Below, in pieces: positions 44,201 through 53,300 of a stretch of DNA of 64,000 nt. Location: contig JAMWET010003914.1 in the NCBI GenBank assembly GCA_024036415.1, positions 280,001 to 344,000 of the forward strand. Direction: 5' to 3'. The position numbers and the translations under genes were made by a program. Numbering within the stretch: position 1 is the stretch's first letter; every line of letters begins with the position of its first letter. The notes under the pieces are model-generated. The model was not told the origin of the DNA. It was given only the letters and a program-made list of their open reading frames with translations, and searched no databases. This DNA is from Prochilodus magdalenae. Taxonomy: Eukaryota > Chordata > Actinopteri > Characiformes > Prochilodontidae.

Positions 44201-47003
44201 TTTTTAGTACTCATGATCATGTTGTGTGCGTCACTGAATAAAACGAAACCAGCAGGAACCCACACACAGCTGTTAATGGAGTTAATGAAGGATTTAGTAA
44301 TATCTGTGTGTGAGGCAGCCCAGCAAACATTTGAACTGTTTGAACCATTGAAACAATCTTGAAATCACATAACTGACTACATTTAAACACATTTTAAACA
44401 TCCATGGACGACCATTGTTTACAGGCTCTGGCTCCTACATATCGTCATTTTCCAAAACAATACAAGTATCTCCAAAACGCCAACTTCATAGATGAAGTCA
44501 AAGACTATTTAAAATTTAATGTAAGTCAATGGAACCGGGTGACACTCCTTTTTCCAAGCAGTTTGCACCATTTCTGCTGCTCCATTCATCATGAATTTGT
44601 CCCACAGTGTAAAGGGCATTTTGTTCAGTTTATCCATAAAAGTAGACAGCAGCAAAATGCTAATACAATACATATATGTTGGTGGCAGGGTGGTGTTCAG
44701 TGCTTCATGTTCTTTATAGATTCCATATAATTTTATTAGAACTGTTGAAGCCACTTTTTTGATGATCAGCCTTATAGTACACTGGATTTTCTAGTCACCA
44801 TTTGTGGACATAAGTTTGATGGAAGAAACATGATTCAGTTTAAAGTAGGTCCTGCACAAATAACCGCTTGTCTATATGCTGCAGGCTGTAGGCCCTACAC
44901 AATACGCCCCTGTGAGCACCATGTTAATGGTACACGGCCGCCGTGCTCAGGTGAGGAGAACACCCCTGACTGTGTGAATCAGTGCATTGATGGATACGCT
45001 CCCTCCTACTCTAAAGACCTGCATTTTGGTAAGTCTTTCCAGCTGGAAAATTCACAATAAGAGGAACATATTTCATGTTACATGTGGTTTATAAGAGATC
45101 ATTTATAACCTATGAGTGGAAGTAGGATGGCTGAAGAAGTGATTGCTCATCCTTTAGAGATGCCAACATCATAATTCTATTGTTATATTAAGTGACCATA
45201 GTCTGTATTGTTGTGTGTTTCCCCTGCAGGTCAGCGCTCATATAATGTTCCCTCTGACCCCAACCAAATCATGGCAGAGATCTACAAAAATGGCCCGGTG
45301 GAAGCAAGCTTCACTGTTTATGAGGACTTCCTGCTTTACAAGACAGGTCATTTTCATCAGCAGCCTTGTCACTGACATGGATAGGTTTTCAGAAAATGGT
45401 ATTCCACAGCCCTCATTCTGAATCCCTATTGGCCTGGGGTTCATTGATACTTTCCCTGCTTTTAGCACACCTGATCCAACTTGACTCATGAACAGCCCAT
45501 TACTAAACCTAAGAGGCTGGTGAAGCTTTGAAGCGTGCAGTTCAATGGGCTGTAGGCACATAGACGTTGTTTGTTAACAGATAATGATGGATAGTTTAAG
45601 CACTTTTTCGAAAGGCTGCAACTTCTACTTTATTTCTGTATTGCTTTATTTAACCTCCTTAAATCCAGCTCTAAGCTTTTTATAACATCGCTCTGTTGGA
45701 AATTAGCCCACCTATAATGTAGCAGCCAAACTGCCGACAAGTCTGTCTCTCAAAGTCTCATGTTTAAAACCTTCCTTCTTAAGGAGTGTACCAGCACGTC
45801 ACAGGAGACGTCCTAGGTGGACATTCCATCAAGATCCTTGGCTGGGGAGAGGAGAATGGCACCCCCTACTGGCTGGCTGCTAACTCCTGGAACACTGACT
45901 GGGGAAACAATGGTAAGAATTTACAGACTGAAGGAAAGTCAGGTGTATAAAGACTGTCTTCTAGCGATGGCCGGATCCTTACCTAAATATCAACACTTCC
46001 GGTACTGGTGTTTAGTTTAGAGAATCGTTCCGGTGCAAAAATACTGGTATGATTTGTTTATTTATTTTGTAGGACTGATGTGTATTCTACCTCTCAAACA
46101 AACAAACATCAGTAACTGTGTAGAAATATGTACTTTTCCTCCCACCTGCTTCCTCTGTAACTATTCAAAATGTAAATATGCAAAAGATACACCTTTACAT
46201 TTGCATACACATTAAAAGATATTTAGTTACTACATTTTACATTACATAAATTATTTGAACATTCTTGAACACTAAATTAAATTTTGTTAAGTGACGTTAT
46301 TAAAAAAGAAGCAAAGAGAAAATTCTGATTTCTGAAAGGTTATTTAATAGCCACAGTAATTAATAATAACTGTCAGACTTTTTTGCTACAATTTTGTTAT
46401 TAAAATTGTATATGTCATTATATGATTGTAGACAATCATAAAGCTTTAAAGATATCGGTATTAATATCAAAATATCAGCCTCAGTATTCCTAGGTAATCA
46501 GTGGTATCGCCCATCTATACTGTCTTCTACCAATGCTACACGCCAGTACATAATGTGTACCCAGGAGGGGAAAAAAAGTACACTGATATTAATTTTTACC
46601 TGGGTAGAAATAACACAAATAGTCATACAATATTCCTAAAATGCTTTTAGCTTTAAAAGGTTTTAATCACTTTGGGTTGTGGAATCCCTTACATGCCATA
46701 CTGACTATAAGTATTCTCTAGAGTGGGCTGTTTCTCGTTAAAACAGTCGGAATGTCTATGCTAACTTTTCAATGACTGAATATAATTATGGTTCCCACCA
46801 TATGACAGTAAAAGGCTTGTTCATCAATCATCCATCATAAAAGAAATTGTAAGCTTCAAACTGTTGCTTTGTAATAAATCTAATTTCTAACTTTAATAAT
46901 ACTAATACTTTTTGTCTCTTACACAGGATACTTCAAGATCTTGAGAGGAAAGGATCACTGTGGTATCGAGAGTGAAATAGTCGCTGGAATTCCCAAGCTA
47001 TAA
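41152..47003 (+). CDS. ctsb: Cathepsin B, nine coding exons
   Basis: Lysosomal papain-family cysteine protease with endopeptidase and dipeptidyl-carboxypeptidase activity. Coding exons: 41152-41271, 41431-41516, 42220-42334, 42440-42555, 42647-42732, 44885-45028, 45230-45346, 45784-45912, 46927-47003. All phases agree, giving 329 aa. Residues 1-17 ([17 protein letters not shown]) are a signal peptide. The propeptide runs to about 77 and the mature enzyme starts near Leu78. The catalytic set is intact: Cys106 in QGSCGSCW, His275 in [10 protein letters not shown] and Asn295 in NSWNTDWG. The occluding loop has the paired histidines CEHHVNG (186-187), the mark of cathepsin B. Oddity: the usual GCNGGY motif reads GCFGGY. 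Teleosts carry ctsba and ctsbb, and I cannot assign the paralog. Confidence 0.96.
41431..41516 (+). CDS. ctsb: ctsb coding exon 2 (propeptide)
   Basis: Residues 41-68, codon 69 split. [17 protein letters not shown] matches the cathepsin B propeptide. Acceptor ACTAAAG, donor GAAAT|GTGGGT. Confidence 0.92.
42220..42334 (+). CDS. ctsb: ctsb coding exon 3 (active-site cysteine)
   Basis: Residues 69-107. Contains the propeptide cleavage area ([11 protein letters not shown]) and ends [11 protein letters not shown] with catalytic Cys106. Acceptor TATTTGTAG, donor CTGG|GTGAGC. Confidence 0.97.
42440..42555 (+). CDS. ctsb: ctsb coding exon 4
   Basis: Residues 108-145, [13 protein letters not shown] onward, ending CCDDCGMG. 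Acceptor TGATTCTAG, donor ATGGG|GTGCGT, codon 146 split. Confidence 0.96.
42647..42732 (+). CDS. ctsb: ctsb coding exon 5
   Basis: Residues 146-174, [13 protein letters not shown] through [12 protein letters not shown]. Carries the Phe that replaces the usual Asn after Cys. Acceptor GGACCAG, donor TGTTG|GTGAGT. Confidence 0.95.
43546..43765 (+). mobile_element. MITE family copy 4 in ctsb intron 5
   Basis: Left end TATTGCTACTGTCCAAAGAA and interior (GGTAACTTTACAGGAGAATG, TTGCAGCTGGTGTGTCAAA) match the element at 26-283. The right terminal repeat is not clear. Confidence 0.6.
44454..44665 (+). mobile_element. MITE family copy 5 in ctsb intron 5
   Basis: AAGTATCTCCAAAA, TAATGTAAGTCAATGGAACC, CCATTCATCATGA and CACAGTGTAAA match the family in order. 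Terminal repeats are eroded. It lies about 0.7 kb from copy 4 in the same orientation. Confidence 0.6.
44885..45028 (+). CDS. ctsb: ctsb coding exon 6 (occluding loop)
   Basis: Residues 175-222. [20 protein letters not shown] includes His186 and His187, which block the primed side of the active site and give exopeptidase activity. Acceptor GCTGCAG, donor TTTTG|GTAAGT. Confidence 0.97.
45230..45346 (+). CDS. ctsb: ctsb coding exon 7
   Basis: Residues 223-261, [20 protein letters not shown]. Acceptor CCCTGCAG, donor GACAG|GTCATT. Confidence 0.96.
45784..45912 (+). CDS. ctsb: ctsb coding exon 8 (active-site His and Asn)
   Basis: Residues 262-304. Holds His275 ([16 protein letters not shown]) and Asn295 ([10 protein letters not shown]). 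Acceptor CTTCTTAAG, donor AACAATG|GTAAGA. Confidence 0.97.
45962..46519. mobile_element. Non-autonomous hAT-like element in ctsb intron 8 (558 bp)
   Basis: Left end TAGCGATGGCCGGATCC and, inverted, right end TATAGATGGGCGATACC form imperfect terminal repeats. The flanking 8 bases CTGTCTTC (45954-45961 and 46520-46527) are identical, an exact target duplication of hAT size. No coding capacity. Confidence 0.75.
46927..47003 (+). CDS. ctsb: ctsb coding exon 9 and stop
   Basis: Residues 305-329 and TAA at 47001-47003. [20 protein letters not shown] is the standard cathepsin B end. Acceptor TTACACAG. Confidence 0.97.
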
Positions 47004-47175
47004 GCGTACATCTGCTTTCTCAGCTGATCCAAACCATGAAGTGCCATAAATGTGTGTCCTAGATAAACAGCAGTGGAAGCTATTTCACTGTTGTAATTGT
47101 ACATCACAGATAAGTCATAAACGTGCTTTTTGGCTTTTAAAAAATCAGTTCTATGTGTATTTTACCAACAGGTAT

Positions 47176-47181
47176 AATAAA
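47176..47181 (+). terminator. ctsb: ctsb polyadenylation signal AATAAA
   Basis: Hexamer 173 bases after the stop codon. A second one at 47349-47354 is an alternative. Confidence 0.5.
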
Positions 47182-47384
47182 ACATCATCAGATTACTCCT
47201 CTCTTTCCCTCATGTGTAACAGTGATCATATTGAAATGTTCATAAATGTAAATAATAACAGATATACAGTAAGTTCAAACCTGCTCCTTCAGTTACAAAT
47301 GCAGTGTATAAACACCGAGGCTTATTACTATTTAGGATTTTAGTGATAAATAAACTGATGTACACGGTCATATCAGAATATTAA

Positions 47385-47620
47385 CACCACCTCCTTGTAT
47401 CTACACTTGTTGTTCACTGTATCAGCTCCACTGTTTATGTAGTATCACTCTGTACTTCTACAGTCCCCAACTGCAGTTTGTTCCATCTGTTTCTCTGTGT
47501 ACTTTATTACCCTGTTCTTCAATGGCCAGGACCACCACAGAGCAGGTATTATGTGGGTGGTGGATCATTCTGAACTGCAGTGACACTGACATAGTAGTGT
47601 CAACCCCCAGCACAATCATT
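47385..47620 (+). repeat. Fragment of a common otophysan-type interspersed repeat
   Basis: CACCTCCTTGTATCTACACT, TATCAGCTCCACTGTTTATG, CTGTTCTTCAATGGCCAGGA, CCACCACAGAGCAGGTATTA and GGGTGGTGGATCATTCTGAA follow in the order of a repeat I recall as abundant in catfish and characins. The other half is missing. An ACATTTAGGCATTTAGCTGA segment after it is another common fish repeat piece. Confidence 0.55.
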
Positions 47621-47679
47621 TACATTTAGGCATTTAGCTGACACTCTTATCCAGACTTCAAAAGTTATTAGCCCACATG

Positions 47680-47770
47680 GGATACCATAGCAACCGCCTA
47701 GCAACAATATGGGTTACCACAACAACCTAGCATTGCCATTGCATCCACCTGGGATACTAAGTCACTGCCT
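47680..47770 (-). repeat. Degenerate minisatellite (GTTGCTATGG type)
   Basis: GGATACCATAGCAACCGCCT, ACCACAACAACCTAGCATT and CACCTGGGATACTAAGTCAC are inverse-orientation relatives of the array at 19735-19866. Confidence 0.55.
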
Positions 47771-47830
47771 AACATCATCTTAACATGTTAAACTGTGCAA
47801 TCACTCTATTGTCTTCAGAAACACAAACAT

Positions 47831-48991
47831 AAACTATATTTCCAAAAGTACTTGCTCGTCTGCCTTCACACACATATGAACTTGAGTAACATTTGAATCC
47901 ATATGATTTAATATGATATCAGAGTATAACAGCTTCAACTCTTCTGGGAAGGCTTTCCACAAGGTTTAGGAATGTGTTTATGGGAATCTTTGACTATTTT
48001 CCCAGAAGTACATTTGTGAGGTCAGACACTGATGTTGGATGAGAAGGCCTGGCTTGCAGTCTCCTCTCTAATTCATCCCAAAGGTGTCCTATTATATTGA
48101 CTCTTTGAAGGCCAGTCAAGTTCTCGCACACCAGATTTGCTCATCCATGTCTTTATATGTCTTTAATGCTTTGTGCATTGGTGCACAGTCATATTGGATC
48201 AGAAAGGGGCCGTCCCCAAACTGTTCCCACAAAGTTGGGAGCACGAAATTGTGCACGAAATTGTCCAGAATCTCTTGGTCTGAGAGTTCCTTTCACTGGA
48301 AATAAGGGGCCAAGCCCAACTTCTGAAAAACAACCCCACACCATAATGCCCCTTCCACAAAACTTTACACTTGAAACAATGCAGTCAGACAACTACCATT
48401 CTTGTTCATGGCAACTGCCAAACCCAGACTCCTCCATTGGCTTGCCAGATGGAGAAAAGTGATTGGTCACTCCAGAGAACAGAGTCCAGTGGTGGTGCTT
48501 TACATTGCTTTGCATTGCACTTGGTGATGTAAAGCTTGTAAAGCCATTGTATGAAGCACTGTATGCACTGTTCTTGAGCTGATCTGAAGGCCATATTAAG
48601 TTTGGAGGTCTGTAGTGACAGCATCTGCTGACCCAACTCTGTCATTGTTTGTGGCCTACCATTTCGTGGCTGTCATGAGTTGCTGTAATTCCAAATCACT
48701 TCCGCTTTGTTATAATCCCACAGTGGACTGTGGAATATTTAGAAGGGAGGAAATTTGCCAACTGGACTTGGTAAGCTGGCAAATGGCAAAAAGTTGCACA
48801 GGTGGCATCCCATCACAGCACCACGCTGGAATTCACTGAGCTTCTGAGAGTGACCCATTCTTTCACTAATGTCTGTGGAAGCAGTCTGCATGGCTAGGTG
48901 CTTGGTTTTTTTACACCTGTGGTCATGGAAGTGACTAGACTAAATTCAATTATTTGGATGGGGGAGTGAATACGTTTGACAATATAGTGTA
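47831..48991 (-). mobile_element. Decayed full-length Tc1-like transposon
   Basis: Ends AACTATATTTCCAAAAGTAC and, inverted, ACACTATATTGTCAAACGTA delimit about 1.16 kb. The - strand retains transposase pieces, for example SVKFCGRGIMVWGCFS and LGPLFPVKGTL (48189-48392), which match the DDE region of fish Tc1 elements. Stops and gaps break the frame. Confidence 0.8.
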
Positions 48992-49036
48992 CATCATATG
49001 CAGTAACTACAGGGCTGATAAAAATCTACTGATGTT

Positions 49037-49041
49037 AAAAA
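49037..49041 (-). terminator. RNA polymerase III terminator of tRNA-Glu
   Basis: Five T residues on the - strand beginning six bases after the mature tRNA 3' end. Confidence 0.75.
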
Positions 49042-49046
49042 CTATG

Positions 49047-49118
49047 TTCCCTGACCGGGAATCGAACCCGGGCCGCGGCGGTGAGAGCGCCGAATCCTAA
49101 CCACTAGACCACCAGGGA
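49047..49118 (-). tRNA. tRNA-Glu (anticodon CTC)
   Basis: The 72-nt gene starts TCCCTGGTGGTCTAGTGGTT on the - strand. The acceptor stem pairs over seven bases with one G-U. The T loop is GGTTCGATTCC and the anticodon CTC lies at 49083-49085, preceded by T and followed by A. No intron and no encoded CCA. Internal A and B boxes (TAGTGGTTAGG-like and GGTTCGATTCC) are intact and a T5 terminator follows, so it looks functional. The sequence matches my recollection of the vertebrate tRNA-Glu(CTC). Confidence 0.97.
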
Positions 49119-49194
49119 GCCATGGAGACACGGCCCAAATTGTTCCCTAATTATGTATCATTGTAAATAGGGAAGGTTCTTTCTGCTGTAAGTC

Positions 49195-49392
49195 AGAAAA
49201 CTGTTAAAACTCCCAGACACGCTCTTCGAGACGGATGAACGGACTCCGTTTTGCTTTGTCATTAGGTAACGAGCCGAGCTGGTGTGTATAACTCCGGGTT
49301 TGAACCGAACGTCACCGTGAGAGGTGGAGCACGGATAGTCGGGCCTATCAGCGAATCCACGTATAAATAAACGCTGGGAACAAACCTACCCT
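49195..49392 (+). promoter_or_regulatory. ncoa7: ncoa7 core promoter with TATA box
   Basis: TATAAATA at 49362-49369 sits in CpG-containing sequence about 300 bp before a GTGAGT donor (TAG|GTGAGT, 49677). Transcription would start near 49392-49400. Confidence 0.5.
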
Positions 49393-49676
49393 GCCCGCTG
49401 CGACGTCTGACTGCGCTACACCTGGCTATGGGTTAGCTATTACATAAACCAGCTCCTGACGGCGGTCTGGCGTTGTAGCAGCTGGTTAGGAATTGTGTGG
49501 ACTTTATTCCAGGTTGCTGTTTTAGTTAGGACGATTGATACCGCGAACAGCTTCGTCCGGTGGTGCTAAGCCAACGGAAACCGAGCAGCATACGTCTCAC
49601 CAGATTCAGGGACGAGTGTTGTTGTGGCTAATGATGAAGATGGTGGTTGGACATTACAAGATGTAGCTTTATGTAG
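49393..49676 (+). other. ncoa7: Probable non-coding first exon of ncoa7
   Basis: Between the TATA box and the consensus donor at 49677. The next exon begins after TTTTTGTAG at 50263. The exact 5' end is inferred. Confidence 0.5.
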
Positions 49677-50263
49677 GTGAGTGTGTTATTGTTGATGTTG
49701 ATGATAAGTCGGCTAGCTTAGCCAGGTAGCAAACAGCTCCCCGCACTTGTTACGTTTCTCTTTGCATTCATTTTTTATTTGAGTACGGGTTTGTTTATTT
49801 ATTTTTTATTTCCTGTCTTGCTAGCTAGTTAGCTTGCTAGCTAATAACTATTGTCTGTTAAGCTAACGTTAGCGTGAGTACAATGAAACCCACGATGTGT
49901 AGCTAGTTAGCGTATTACGAGCATCAGCTAACACCCAGCTGGACAGCTAACATAGCAGGAGTTGGACAAACACGCTAACTGAAGCTTTGTGTTTATGCTC
50001 GGCCAATCAGGCATTTTCCGCAGCTTGTTAGTATATTGTCATGATTGGGAAATTGATACTGCAGAAATGTTTGTTAAAATAAACAATAACAATATTATTC
50101 TTTATCTGGTATGAAACGTGCTTCTGTTTTAAGGGCTCTTTGGTGTAATGATGTCTAAGAATATTTTCCCCCTGTCCGGCTAGTTTCAGTAACCGTTGTA
50201 TAATCCATTGGTCTAACTGCAGCCTGGAGATGACGTTTATCTTACATGTTTTTCTTTTTGTAG

Positions 50264-50348
50264 GAAATCAAAGGTGTCTGGGAGTGTCTTGATACGTTTT
50301 GCCCACCACAATGGAGAAGAAGGAGAAGAGGCCTGGCTATTTTGCTAG
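50264..50348 (+). CDS. ncoa7: ncoa7 exon 2 (start codon)
   Basis: Acceptor TTTTTGTAG; 47 bases of 5' UTR, then ATG at 50311 encoding MEKKEKRPGYFA with codon 13 split at GCTAG|GTAATT. Confidence 0.85.
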
Positions 50349-53300
50349 GTAATTGTGAACTTGGTTAATGAAAAGCTGTAGGAGGATCAGGAGAAAGCTG
50401 CTGTAACACAGAGTTGTACACTCGTCAACCTATCAGTATCTATCTCTTCACAGTAAAGAGGACTCTGGATGAATGTTGTCACTGAGTGATGGGAGAGTAA
50501 TGGCGTTACTCTCTTCATGTTACTCTTGTCATGCAGAACAAGGATTTGGGAATTACATTGTGCACTTTAAGGGTGTTTGACAGTTCTTTAAGCAAACTAG
50601 ATGCAGAGTCCTGTCATTTGAGCTGTTCTTTAGAGTAACCTTTTTTTGATGTGCTGCATTGTATGGAAAGCATAAGAGATATAATGAGCTGTTATGTGGA
50701 TGCTGTATTAGGAGACTGGGAGAAACTGAAAGTTGGTCAGGTAAATGTAAAACGGACACACTTGGTCATATCCTCTAAGCAGTAGTATTTTACTGGCTGG
50801 TCTCACAGCTTTATCTCAAGCAAATCTGATTGGCTTATATATACAGAAGTACTTGTAGTTGCTTATAAAAAAAAATCACTGAAAGTGTTATCAAAATGGG
50901 TTGCCAAGTCTTTGTTTTTGATGTTTCCTGTAGCTTGCTCTCTCAGCATTATGTGCTAGCTCGCTTTCCCATCTCTCTCGCTCTCCCTCTCTCTCCCTCT
51001 CTCAATCTCTCACACTCTCTCACTCTCACCCCCTTTCTTTTTCCTCACTGTCTTGTGCAAACCGGATGTAGTTCATCCACATGCAGCAAACTGAAGTGCA
51101 GTAAAGTGCGAGCAGAGTCATGTTCAACCCCAGCTTGGAGGGCAGCGGCAGCTGTGACAACAACAACAGGAGCACAGGGACCCCAGGCAAAGATCTCATC
51201 ACCAGTTCCTGCAGCAGGGCTGGCCAAAGCAGTGTTGAGAGTTCTGCAGTGTGAGTTGCCAAATTCGCCTGTCAGGTTTCTGAGGTTTAAAAGCTTTACT
51301 GAGCAGAGCACACTTGACTGGTGAGACGTTGCTTGCTTGTTGTCATGAACATTTTTGAGATTAACGTTTTTGGCATGTGGATGTCTATGCAGATGACATT
51401 GTGGGCATTCTAGAAGTCTTGCAGGAACCATGCATGTGTGGGTTCTAGAGTGGAAGCTTGTGTGTAATGTTAAGAAAGCACTTTCTTTCGCTGATTCTAG
51501 GAATCTTGGTCTGTAGCTTCTCTCAAATCTTCCTTTGCTTTGTGCTTGTTGTCAGTGCCAAATAAAATGATTAAGTGCTGTCGATTCCTGTCGAGTCCTG
51601 GTGGAAGTGGTCTTGGTTTGGGTTTTTTGGAACATTTCGTCCAATTTTTGTGGCTTTATTCAGGGCTTTAGGTGGAAAGTGAGTAGTTTCTGGTAAATTA
51701 TCAGTTTAAAAGTGATAAATTGTCCTACAGTTTCTTAAGGATGGTGACATCAGAATAAGTAGTGAATTGAAGCTACCCAATGATGTCTATGATTTATGTC
51801 CTTAGGGATTCTCCCATAAGAGACTTGTGGGACACATCCTTTGTAGTTATCTGATGATGCCAATACATAGTCATCTAGATTTTGGGGATGCGCCTGGAAT
51901 AGCTTTACAGAGGAATGACATTTGTATAGCAGCCCAGAGTTGTATATACATATACTTTTGCTTCTTATACATATTTATTGCCAAAAGTATTCACTCCCAC
52001 ATCCAGTTACTTGAGTTCAGATGTTGACTGAGCAGCTGTATCCAAGCCTTACATCACCAAGCGTGATGCAGACCGTTGAATGCAGTGGTGTGGGGCTGCT
52101 GTTGTTCAGAAGGTGGGCTTGGCCCCTTGGTTCCAGACCAAGAGAGTCTTAACCTCAACCCAATAGAACACCTTTGTGATGAATTAGAGTGGAGACTGTG
52201 AGCCAGGCCCTCTCGTCCAACATCAGTGTCTGACCTCACAAATGTGCGTCTGGAAGAATGGTCAAGGATTAAGAATGGAATGTCACTCAAGTTTATATGT
52301 GTGTGAAGCCAGACGAGCAAATACTTGTGGCAACATAGTGTACATTCTGTACAGTAAATACAACTTTAGATCATCGGTTGAAACATCTGTCCAATGCCGA
52401 TGTAATTTTTAAGCAAATGTCTACCATACTGATATGCTTTCAATAACTTGCATCTTTACAGATTTCTGTAATTGGAAGTTCAGATATTCATTCAAATAAA
52501 CAGTTCCTAGGTGAAGGTCAGTATCACTCTAGAAACAAAAAAGCATTTAGCGGAGAGATAAAGGTTGTGATCTTTCAATTAACCTCTACATATTTACAAT
52601 TGCACTGTATATTTCATCATATTAGTGAATTACTCTCCGTGCTGCACAATAAAACACTGAGTAATTATTTAGAGGTGTATATGCTCTTTGTGTAGTTGGG
52701 CAATATCAATGTTGTTCAGACAATGATTAGCACATGATATGATGCACTGTCCCCAAACTAATCCGACTGCTTTTGACAGGGTTGATTTGAGATCAGCCAG
52801 TAATCTTGGCTAGGCTAGCAGTTTTAGTATTATGATAAGTGATTTGAAATATGTATTTTACTGGTTCCTGCTTGTTGTCTTCAGACCCAGCAGGTTCTGG
52901 AATTCCCCTGCCAGACTATCTCAGCTGTGGAATGTTTTGCCACTAACAGTGCTGAGGTCTTTAGCAGATGTCCTTTGGTGTGTATGTTATTTGAGAGCAG
53001 TAGGTGCAGGGGCTGTTGCTGTCTCCAGCTTTATCGATTGACATCCCTCTCACTCCATTAGAGCTTATTGCACCCCCTTCCTTCTGCCTCTTCCTTCTTC
53101 CTTCTCTATCTCATTACTGTTTACATTCTCATACATGCTGTACGCAGTGTCCTTTATTTTTTAATCCAGTTTTTTGACTCCTCTTATTTCAGCTGATTTC
53201 TTCTTTGGCACCTAAACCCATCCGTGAGCTGGACTGCAGTGCTGTTAGAGCCAGGCTCAGCCATATTGGCTGCCTGTGCTTTGCTTCCCTCTGAGCTCTG

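Noticed and set aside
44404..44754. Frames of 81-108 codons in ctsb intron 5
   Set aside because: They lie across a MITE copy and have no protein resemblance.
50896..51431. Frames of 128-142 codons on both strands in the ncoa7 intron
   Set aside because: They arise beside a CT-rich tract, lack homology, and have no fitting splice phase with ncoa7.
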